DNA from: Sipunculus nudus
Taxonomy: Eukaryota; Annelida; Sipuncula; Golfingiida; Sipunculidae
Assembly (NCBI GenBank): GCA_026874595.1
Contig: CM049308.1
Span: 94,789,624 to 94,853,623 of the forward strand
Reading direction: 5' to 3'
Length of the DNA: 64,000 nucleotides
Part shown: one piece after another, positions 38,501 to 50,500 of the stretch
How the letters are laid out: each line of letters starts with the position of its first letter
Numbering within the stretch: position 1 is the stretch's first letter
Position numbers and translations under genes: made by a program
The notes under the pieces: model-generated
Seen by the model: the letters and a program-made list of their open reading frames with translations, nothing else
Told to the model about the DNA's origin: nothing
The model's database searches: none

Positions 38501-41500
38501 TTATGTCAGATTATTTCTATTATTTACATGTTATTTTAACATTAATGCTTATACTGACTATATTTTCAATTATCATAACAGCTGAGTAATCAGGGACACT
38601 GTATTGTGTATTTTTATCATACTTATGTATGTGATCTGACAATTGTACATGCATTTTATTATATTCAATTGCTGAACTGTGTGAAAAAATGATTTGAGAC
38701 TGCCTGCTTGTGATGATATTCCATTTCTTCAGTTAAGTCTGCTTAAGTACTTGTCTTTTAAGATTTAAGTAGTTAAATATGCAGTGATACCAAAACTGGT
38801 AAAGCAGTCACATGGCTCAGGACAGATAGATAGCATCTGACAGACTGTAGGCCAGGAGAAATCACAGACTAATAAATCTAGACAGATTTAGTTAATTCTT
38901 ATATTAATTAAGTTTTAATTCAGTAAAAAATTACTAGTAAAAAGCAAGAAATATACACATAGAGAATGTGTGGATGTGAAGACAGGTAGAACAGTTACCT
39001 AAATATTAGGAAAGAAAAGAAACCTGTGACTTCATGTCCTACCCAAGTTTGTGACTTTTTATCCGTGACTTTATTTTCTGTGACTTTTTTTCTTCCCCTC
39101 TTTGTTATTTCTGCTGTTTGCTGTATTGTATAGCAGAGTGATATATTGTTAAAATGCTGTTGAACTGACACACCTGCTGATTGTAAAACTAACTACATTT
39201 TATGTCATACAGCTAATTGTGATACAAAATTTAGTTTTATTGTTATAAATTCCATATATGATCTACAGCTGCTTACAGTGCCTGAAATCTTAAAACCTCA
39301 TTTGCTTGTGTGAACTTCTGTTGAATGTATATGTAAATTCAAAAGAAAATTTCTTGTTAGAAGCATTGTCAAGGTGAATTAGTGTAGTCAGGTAGTCATT
39401 GCAGTGTGGGCAGAACAATTTGATTAAAAAAAAAGTAGAAATGATGAAGCATTAATGACACTGATGTGGTCCATTAAACATTGTCTCGGGGTAATGACTT
39501 GTGTTAAATTAAGTGTTGCTCATTAGAAATATCTGCAAGATAGGGGTTATAATGACTTTTTTTTAGAATAGTTTAAATGCCACTCAATAATGCCTACTGG
39601 CACCCATAGGGCAAAAGGAGTTTTATGTTGCACACACTGCATCCCAATAATTATGTGTACCATATACCATAATAGTATCCATGCAGCCCCCACTGGTATA
39701 CGGGGCCAGTCTCACAAGATAATATACATGCAGAATCCCAGTCTATATCTAAAGCTGTGTTTACAAAGTCTGACCAATCAGCTTTATTTTAGTGTTATAA
39801 AGCTTGATATATGCAAATAAGTTTTCCTTTTTCAGCCTGGTTTTGTCATGATGGGTTTATCATTATCTTGTACATATTATACTGGGCCTACATTAAGAGG
39901 CCCTTGTTGAATGGACTTGTGTGCCTATGGACTTATATTACTCAAATTTCTGAATGGACGTGCTAACTCAGTTGTCTAAATATTCTACATCTGAGGGTGG
40001 TTTTGACTCTACTGTACATGGTTATATTTTACATTACTTTGTAGGTTTAATATTTTCTATGTTGTTCAATGTTCCAAAACTTTTGGAACAAATAAATCTT
40101 TATAGCCATTTGGGCCCATTCATTCATAAATAATTTTATAATTCATATGTGTTAGCATGAATGGTCAGTGTGTCATATATAATGATGTCCATCAGATATT
40201 AGGGGAAAGACATGTTTAGGATAGTTTTGTGCCAGTGGAATGGGGAAAATAAACATTAGAGAGTTCTGAAACATGTGATAGCTAATTAAAGTACTAATGT
40301 CTTGGGAATATTTATATAACCAAATCAGTATTTGTAAAATCCATTCATAGAGCAGTATTGTATACAAAAGTAATAGCAGGGACATATATCAGGGACAAAG
40401 CATTTGATATCAAATGTCAGCAAGTAAAACCTCTGAACTACCATGGAGCTGGTTTGTAAAAGTTTAGGCAGTTTCTCTGCAAAAACTTTGCAATCAGTAT
40501 CTTTCAGGGATCCTCTAGGAGATGCTATACAAGGCTCTGTTAGCTGGTACCCTTGCTGTGTATTTTAATGTACATTTAGTGAAATATAAACAGTAATGAG
40601 GCAATGTGTGGTAGCCAATGTAAACAGCATTCAGTCATAATTAATCATTGTCTGGTTGAGAGCTGCCCTGCATTAACGAGCTGGTGTAATTACAAGGGGA
40701 TGGTGGCTCTGCATGGTTTTATTTGCTGGTGATATTGATAGTGGTGTAAGCTGGCTTTGATCGTTCTGGTTTGCTTATTGATTTCTTGCTGGGGGTCGCT
40801 GTTGTGAGGCTGAACATAAAAAATGCAAAAAGGACACCAGTGAAATGTTGCTTTACCAGTGGGAAAGATGAAAGGCTGGAGGGAATAAACGAGAAGAGGT
40901 TCCTGTACATCCTGGTTGTAAACCAGCCTGTGCTGGGAACTGGCAGCATTTAAGCCAATTTTACTGCTGCATTTTGTATGTTTCCTGCTTGTATTCTCCC
41001 CATATATTCATTTTAATGTGTATACAAATACAGGTAACCTTGGTTACTCTACTCCAGTGCCAAGGTGACACAAACTTATTGCTTCAACTCTGTTTATTTA
41101 TTTGTTTATTTAACTAGCTCCACAGAATAACATTTGCATGTCTATTTAACATCTTTTACTGATGTTTGTAACATATAACCATTAAATACCCTGGTTTCAG
41201 CCTGCTATATCACATACTTCAGAGTATACATCAAGTTTATAATTTTAAGAATTGAAACTGGAAATACTCTGAAAAAATAAGTCCAAGGAATGCTTATTAC
41301 AACAATATTAACACAAATGGCATATTTCTAAATTCATTAAATTAAATGATAAAAAGTCTGTATTGCTTTTTGTATCTAATAAAACTCAGTAACTTACAAT
41401 TTAAACTTCATCTTCAGAGCCATACCTTTTCCTTAAACATGAGATGAACAAACATTCTGTAGTTTTTTAGCTCAGCTGACTGGCCAGAATGATGATCCAG

Positions 41501-44500
41501 AGAGTCAGATGGGACACAAATTGTATCCATTTGGCCTAGAATCTTCTTATGTGTTTTTAAAGGTGGTTTTTCATAAATGTCCTTGGAAACCTGAAACTAA
41601 GTAATGGTGAAAATATTCTGCAAGTGACTGGCCAAAAATATGATTATGAGCTCCCAGACAGTCAGCCAAGACACCAATTTGAAGTTAGGTCACTGTCTGT
41701 ATAATGTCTCTATAATGCTTATTACAAGAAGAAAACCTATTATTTAGCACCCAGGAATCACACAGGGCAGAAAATCTTAACTTTAGGATCTAGATATGTC
41801 TTTCTTAAAATAAAGTGAGGTCATTGTAATGTCTCTTTGGACATCCAAATAAGGTCACTGTGAGATATATTCTGTGAGCTGTGTGCAGAACATGATCTAG
41901 GTACCCTTTAAGTTAGATCGACAAAAAGCATAGCAGTTTGACATAAAATTTGCTAACTTAGGATTGGGGGAGTTCCTGTTGGACTGAAAATGTGCATATC
42001 CGTAGATCTTAGACTCCTCTATCTTTTACGTAAGACTGGTGGTGCCATCTGCTATCATTTTGCGTGGTGTCCATCTGTACATGTGCTTTTGGTGAAAATT
42101 GCTCATATCTCTGGAGTGGTTCAAGGTATTGGTCTTAAATTTGGCATGTGTATCCATCTTGGAAAATTTTCTTGAAAACCAGACAGGTGGCACAACCAAT
42201 CTTCCTGTTTCTGTAAAATAAATTAATGCTCTTTTCTCAAGAGAGATTCAACATATTTGGTGAAAAATATTGTTTCTCATGTTGATAGATGGAAGAAACC
42301 ATAGTCACTTGCTAAGTGTCAGTGTATGCTGCTGAAGATGAGGGGCCTCATCTTAAAGAGGGGTGGGGGGGGGGGGGGTGGGGGGATTTACTGTCTGGGG
42401 ATACTATCGCACCTGTGGTGTCAAGAAATATCTAGTTTATTTTTGTTTTTACCTGTTTTAGGTGCTTACCTCAAGGACAAAGGTCCATGGATTGTAAAAC
42501 CAATAGCCTCCTCCAGAGGGCGTGGCATATTCCTAGTCAATCATGTAAGTTTATAAAACAATAATGATCTGCCTACGAAGTTAATATGACTGCTAACCTA
42601 CAGTGATAAAGCCTTAAACTAAATGAATTAACTCATGGAAGTAGAACAGACCAAATCATCTGGTGAAAATTACCATATTTATCTGGATATATGTCATCAC
42701 TGTTTTGGTTGGCGTACATAAAATCATGCAAAATTGATAATTTGGAGTCATTAACTTTATTGCAATCTAAAAATCTAGAAAAGTATTTTCTTGTATAATC
42801 ATTTTCTTATGGGTTTCTCTGCCATGTTCAATTTTCTCTTGTATTTTTATCAGATGTGTTTCATTTTAACCCATAACTTTCATAATATTGTGATTAATAT
42901 GTATTTAGGTACATTGTGATATCAGTTGTGTTTCAGGTTTTGTCTTTTAACATAATTGTTCTCCTTGTCTTACAGCCAGAGCAAGTTCCACTGGATGACA
43001 CACTCATTATTTCACGATACCTCAACAATCCTCTGTTAGTTGATGGTAGGTTTTATACTCATTATTTAATGATACCTCAACAATCCTCTGTTAGTTGATG
43101 GTAGGTTTTATACTCATTATTTCACGATACCTCAACAATCCTCTGTTAGTTTATTGCAAGTTTTATACTCATTATTTCATGATACCTCAACAGTCATCTG
43201 TTAGTTGATGGTAGAATTTATACTCATTTTGTCACGATACCTGAACAATCCTCTTTTAGTTGATGGCAAATTTTATACTCATTATTTAATGATACCTCAA
43301 CAATCCTCTGTTAGTTGGTGGTAGGTTATATATTTATTATTTCACGATACCTCAACATTCCTCTTCACGATACCTGAACAATCCTCTGTAAGTTGATGGT
43401 AGGTTTTAAACTCAGTATCTCACAATACCTCAACAATCCTCTGTTAGTTGATGGTAGGTTTTATACTTATTATTTCATGATACCTCAACAATCTTCTGTT
43501 AGTTGATGGTAGGTTTTATACTTATTATTTCACAATGCATGAACAATTCTCTGTAAGTTGATGGTAGGTTTTGAACTCAGTATCTCACGATACCTCAACA
43601 ATCCTCTGTTAGTTGATGGTAGGTTTTATACTCATTATTTCACAATACCTGAACAGTCCTTTGACACTTGGATTATCTCAGACTTAGTACACACAGCAGC
43701 CTCTAGGCTGCTTAGGAATAACCTGTTATCTCTGGATGTATTGTCAACTGAAGAAACACCAGACAACTTGTATATACATCATATCAAAAGTTATTTACTG
43801 AACAGAAGATTTCTGTTGATTCATAGATCTACCCCTAGATGTCATTGTCTGTTAACCCAGGCACTGCCCAGATCAAGGTGTTTTATCCAGAGTCCATCTG
43901 TGTGTATGTCCTACAGAATTCAGTACAGAAGAAATTTAATACCTGGTAGACTTGAGTATTGATATATAATGTTCCCATGCTCACATGATGGTGTATGTAC
44001 TATGTTTCAGGCTTTAAGTTTGATTTGCGGCTGTACGTGGCAGTCACATCATATGACCCTGTCATCGTTTATCTTTATGAAGAAGGCCTCACCAGGTAGG
44101 TCTAGACTGAATTGTGATTTTTATTTCATATTGGAAACATGTAAATTCTTATTAAATTCTCATTATTGCAAATAGCAAATTTATCTTTATGATTGTGTTA
44201 AAAGCGAACTTACAGCTGTACAGAACTAATTTGTATGTTTGTTTGTTTGTATGTGTGTGTGGAGAGGGGGGGAATGAAACCTTAACTTGATGGTTTATCA
44301 GTAAAGTGATCTGGAGATGTGTAAAGTTTCCAGAAACTGCCTGATTATGTAATTTTTGTTAATTCAACTTTATCTTTTCTTTCTCCAGGTTTGCAACAGT
44401 CCAGTATGAGAAAGGAATCCGCCACATCCGCAACCAGTGCATGCACCTGACCAATTACAGTGTTAACAAGAAGAATTCTGACTATGTTAAGTAAGTCCTT

Positions 44501-47500
44501 ATGGCCTTATGCTAACACCAGTTACAGTGTTAACAAGAAGAATTATGACTATGTTAAATAAGTCCTTATGGCCTTATGCTAACACCAGTTACAGTGTTAA
44601 CAAGAAGAATTATGACTATGTTAAATAAGTCCTTATGGCCTTATGCTAACACCAGTTACAGTGTTAACAAGAAGAATTATGACTATGTTAAATAAGTCCT
44701 TATGTCCTTATGCTAACACCAGTTACAGTGTTAGCAAGAAGAATTATGACTATGTTAAATAAGTCCTTATGGCCTTATGCTAACACCAGTTACAGTGTTA
44801 ACAAGAAGAATTATGACTATGTTAAATAAGTCCTTATGGCCTTATGCTAACACCAGTTACAGTGTTAACAAGAAGAATTATGACTATGTTAAATAAGTCC
44901 TTATGGCCTTATGCTAACACCAGTTACAGTGTTAACAAGAAGAATTATGACTATGTTAAATAAGTCCTTATGGCCTTATGCTAACACCAGTTACAGTGTT
45001 AACAAGAAGAATTATGACTATGTTAAATCAGTTCTTATGGCCTTATGCTAACACCAGTTACAGCATTACCAAGAATAATGCGGACTATGTTAAGTAAGTC
45101 CTTATAAATGTCCTTATAGTAACACCAATTACAGTGTTAACAAGAATAATGCTGACTATGTAAGTCCTTATGTCCATATGGTAACATCAATGACAACATT
45201 AGAAAGAAAAATGCAATTATGTAAAGTGAGTCCTTATATCCTTATGATAACACCAATTACAGCATTAAATAGATTCAGATGAATGCTGACTATGTAAAAC
45301 TAGTCCTTCTAGCCTTAGAACTGTAACATCAGTTACAGTGACACAGTTACAAGAAAAAATACTGACTCAATTATGTAATCCCTTGTATCTTTATAAAAAC
45401 TTCATTTTAATATTAGCTTCTTGGTGTAGTTATAGAGATTTATTCAATGTGTTGTTTGAGTCATATCCATGTTCTGTCATAGGAACGATGATCCTGATGT
45501 TGAAGATTACGGCAACAAATGGTCACTCGGTGCTCTGCTCAGGTACCTCCGGTCTCAGGGCAAAGACACTACAGGTAAACCATAAAAAAATTTGTACAAA
45601 TTTTAGGCATAAACTCAGTATAAAATAGGTAAAAATAAATGAATCACAGCTACAGGGATCTGTATGCCCTTGGTCAGTTGGCTGCCAGTGTAATTACATA
45701 TTGTCTGTGTAAAATAGGATGTTCAATATAGAATTTTCTCATGTAATCTATAGCTGTGTTACTTCAGGGATTGAACAGTGACCTACAATACTTCTTGGTT
45801 CTGTATGAAATTATGTGATGCCTAGAGCTGACTGATCCCCCTTTTCTTGTGTGTTACTGGATCAGTTCTGATATTGTTTTTATCATGTTTACGATCATGG
45901 CTAAAACACAAACTTCAGTGTCCAAGTGAATCAGACAGCTAACCTTGTGCGTCCTCTGACCAGGATGCTGCTGATAAATCAAATCACATTTAAGTATTGA
46001 ATGGTACATCAGGTCTGAAGATAAACAATAATAAATAATATTTATGAAATATTTTGTAATCAGTAAATGCAAAACTGTATGTTGTAATTTATAGAAGAGA
46101 CACTGTTCTTTGTAGTTGAAAAATGAACAAAAGTTAACTCTGCCAGAGTGTGTGCCCCTCAGATGTACATGTCTGTGTGACCCTCAGCTGTACAGGTCTG
46201 TGTGACCCTCAGCTGTACAGGTCTGTGTGCCCCTCAGCTGTACAGGTCTATCTGCCCCTCAGTTGTACATGTCTGTGTGCCCCTCAGCTGTACATGTCTG
46301 TGTGTCCCTCAGTTGTACATGTCTGTGTGCCCCTCAGCTGTACATGTCTGTGTGCCCCTCAGCTGTACATGTCTGTGTGTCCCTCAGCTGTACATGTCTG
46401 TGTGCCCCTCCGCTGTACATGTCTGTGTGCCCCTCAGTTGTACATGTCTGTGTGCCCCTCAGCTGTACATGTCTGTGTGTCCCTCAGCTGTACATGTCTG
46501 TGTGCCCCTCCGCTGTACATGTCTGTGTGCCCCTCAGCTGTACATGTCTGTGTGTCCCTCAGCTGTACATGTCTGTGTGCCCCTCCGCTGTACATGTCTG
46601 TGTGCCCCTCAGCTGTACATGTCTGTGTGTCCCTCAGCTGTACATGTCTGTGTGCCCCTCAGCTGTACATGTCTGTGTGTCCCTCAGTTGTACATGTCTG
46701 TGTGCCCCTCAGCTGTACATGTCTGTGTGTCCCTCAGCTGTACATGTCTGTGTGCCCCTCCGCTGTACATGTCTGTGTGCCCCTCCGCTGTACATGTCTG
46801 TGTGCCCCTCAGCTGTACATGTCTGTGTGCCCCTCAGCTGTACATGTCTGTGTGCCCCTCAGCTGTACATGTCTGTGTCCCCCTCAGCTGTACATGTCTG
46901 TGTGCCCCTCAGCTGTACATGTCTGTGTGCCCCTCCGCTGTACATGTCTGTGTGCCCCTCCGCTGTACATGTCTGTGTGCCCCTCCGCTGTACATGTCTG
47001 TGTGCCCCTCCGCTGTACATGTCTGTGTGCCCCTCAGCTGTACATGTCTGTGTGCCCCTCAGCTGTACATGTCTGTGTGTCCCTCAGCTGTACATGTCTG
47101 TGTCCCCCTCAGCTGTACATGTCTGTGTGCCCCTCCGCTGTACATGTCTGTGTGCCCCTCAGCTGTACATGTCTGTGTGCCCCTCAGCTGTACATGTCTG
47201 TGTGTCCCTCAGCTGTACATGTCTGTGTCCCCCTCAGCTGTACATGTCTGTGTGCCCCTCCGCTGTACATGTCTGTGTGCCCCTCAGCTGTACATGTCTG
47301 TTTTAAGTGTTGATCACAAGATTTGTAGATTTCTGTTGTTTGCCTGTGGCAGCTCTTATGATGAGGATTGAAGATGTCATCATTAAAACCCTACTGTCAG
47401 CTGAACTTCCCATCGCCACAGCATGCAAGATGTTCATGCCATTCAGAGGAAATTGCTTTGGTGGGTGGTCTGCTATCATAGCCCTGAAATTAATTATTAC

Positions 47501-50500
47501 ATTAAACTATTACCATTACCCCAGCACTTCATATCAGTTACTTATCTGTAATTATAGCCACTGAGTTAATTATTAAATTTAAACTACAACTACACATGTC
47601 AATTTCATGTCAGGCTCCACTTTTAACAACTATTTGTGTATTCCCAAGTTTGATCAGGAGTTCTCTCTTTTACTGGGATGTCAGTGAATTGTTTCAATGA
47701 TTTGTCTGAAATGTCCCCCAGAATGTATTTTAGTCAGTGAACCTTGAACAGTTCTATAGAAAATACATAAGACTGTGTGTATTCAGGAGTGTGTTCTAAC
47801 CATGAGGCTATTACAGTGACATCTAAGATACATTTGTTTTATTTCTTCAACAATTCTTGGTGTATCTCACTATACTAAGTACAACTTATTTTCACAATAT
47901 TATGTTTTTGATGTTCTTGTTGGCTCTGAACTTATCTTACAGAGTTGTTTGTTTTATTTTATTTTACAGAACTGTATGTTTTTGATGTTCTTGTTGGCTC
48001 TGAACTTATCTTACAGAGTTGTTTGTTTTATTTTATTTTACAGAACTGTATGGTTTTGATGTTCTTGTTGATGACAACATGCGACCCTGGGTACTGGAAG
48101 TGAACCTGTCTCCGTCCCTGGCCTGGTCAGTTTACAGAGGGTTTCTACAATCATTTGGTTTTATGCTATATGGTAGCAACCTTTATCCTTTATTATCAGA
48201 CTCATAATCATAATCCTGTTGTGGCTTACTGCTTCATTCAGTAGTGTGTCAGTACCTTGATACCTGTCTGCTGAGACTAACCCCCTGTCTGCTGAGACTA
48301 ACCCCCAGTCTGCTGAGACTAACCCCGTGTCTGCTGAGACTAACCCCGTGTCTGCTGAGACTAACCCCCTGTCTGCTGAGACTAACCCAGTGTCTGCTGA
48401 GACTAACCCTGTGTCTGCTGAGACTAACCCCCTGTTTGCTGAGACTAACCCCCTGTCTGCTGAGACTAACCCCCTGTCTGCTGAGACTAACCCCCTGTCT
48501 GCTGAGTCTAACCACCTGTCTGCTGAGACTAACCCCCTGTCTGCTGAGACTAACCCCCAGTCTGCTGAGACTAACCCCGTGTCTGCTGAGACTAACCCCG
48601 TGTCTGCTGAGACTAACCCCCTGTCTGCTGAGACTAACCCAGTGTCTGCTGAGACTAACCCTGTGTCTGCTGAGACTAACCCCCTGTTTGCTGAGACTAA
48701 CCCCCTGTCTGCTGAGACTAACCCCCTGTCTGCTGAGACTAACCCCCTGTCTGCTGAGTCTAACCACCTGTCTGCTGAGACTAACCCCCTGTCTGCTGAG
48801 ACTAACCCCCTGTCTGCTGAGACTAACCCCCTGTCTGCTGAGTCTAACCCCCTGTCTGCTGAGACTAACCCCCTGTCTGCTGAGACTAACCCCCTGCTTC
48901 TGATACAGTAATACCTGTTGCAATGGTCATTTGGTCTCGTACATCAGGTAAGTGGAATAAACAGAAGCTTCTGTTTTGACATTTACCAGATCAGCCTTGT
49001 AAGTCCTGTTATTAACCTGTTAACTTTATAATATTAAATTATTTTTTTATTGTTTAACTGGAGACCTCATGAACTTAAGAAATATTTGACCTGGGTGCTT
49101 CTCTCTTTGCAGCGACTCCCCACTGGACCTGAAGATCAAATCAAACATGATGGCTGACCTCTTCAGTGTGGCAGGTGAGATCAAGATCATCCATGTCACA
49201 TGATTTGATTTTTTATACATCAGACAGGCACATTTGGCAGTTTTTATATGACCAGTAGAAAGGTGCAAATTAAGATAGATATGTACAAATCCACCATGTC
49301 AGAATAACCCTTAATAGTAAGTCTCAAATATTAAGGATTTATCTTCTTCTGTTGAGGATTAATCTTCTTCTGTTGAGGATTAATCTTCTTCTGTTGAGGA
49401 TTAATCTTCTTATATTCAGGATTTATCTTCTTTCGTTCAGGATTTGTCTTCTTATATTCAGAATTTATCTCCTCATTCAGGATTTATTTTCTTATATTCA
49501 TGTTTTATCTTCTTTTATTCAGGATTTATCTTCAATTATTCAGGATTTATCTTCTTAAATTCAGGATTTATCTTTTCATATTCAGGATTTATCTTCTCAT
49601 ATTCAGGATTTATCATCTTGTATATAGGATTTATCTTCTTTTATTTAGAATTTATCTTCTTTTATTCAGGATTTATCTTCTCAACCAGGATTTATCTTCT
49701 TGTATTCAGGATTTATCTTCTCGTTTTCAGGATTAATCATCTTGTATTTAGGATTTATCTTCTTTAATTCAGGATTTATCTTCTCAACCAGGATTTTTCT
49801 TTTCATATTCAGGATTTATCTTCTCGTTTTCAGGATTAATCATCTCATATTTAGGATTTATTTTCTTTTATTCAGGATTTATCTTCTTGTATTTAGGATT
49901 TATCTTCTTGTATTCAGGATTTATCTTCTTGTATTCAGGATTTATCTTCTCGTTTTCAGGATTAATCATCTCGTATTTAGGATTTAACTTCTTGTATTCA
50001 GGATTTATCTTCTCGTTTTCAGGATTAATCATCTCATATTTAGGATTTATCTTATTGTATTCAGGATTTATCTTCTCGTTTTCAGGATTAATCATCTCGT
50101 ATTTAGGATTTATCTTCTTGTATTCAGGATTTATCTTCTCGTTTTCAAGATTAATCATCTCGTATTTAGGATTTATCTTCTATATTCAGGATTTATCTTC
50201 TCGTTTTCAGGATTAATCATCTCGTATTTAGGATTTATTTTCTTTTATTCAGGATTTATCTTCTTGTATTCAGGATTTATCTTCTTGTATTCAGGATTTA
50301 TCTTCTCGTTTTCAAGATTAATCATCTCGTATTTAGGAATTATCTTCTTGTATTCAGGATTTATCTTCTCGTTTTCAGGATTAATCATCTCGTATTTAGG
50401 ATTTATCTTCTTGTATTCAGGATTTATCTTCTCGTTTTCAGGATTAATCATCTCGTATTTAGGATTTATTTTCTTTTATTCAGGATTTATCTTCTTGTAT

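Noticed and set aside
43558-43962. 134-residue protein in intron 8
   Set aside because: It starts inside the exon 8-derived array, lies between two well-supported TTLL5 exons and matches no family.
46150-47371. Three overlapping Cys-rich proteins of 359-389 residues
   Set aside because: All are registers of a 25-bp repeat without stop codons, within TTLL5 intron 11.
47970-48043. Exon 13 starting at the upstream duplicated acceptor
   Set aside because: It would add 74 bases and shift the frame before the catalytic Glu/Asn; the 48044 start matches the family exactly.
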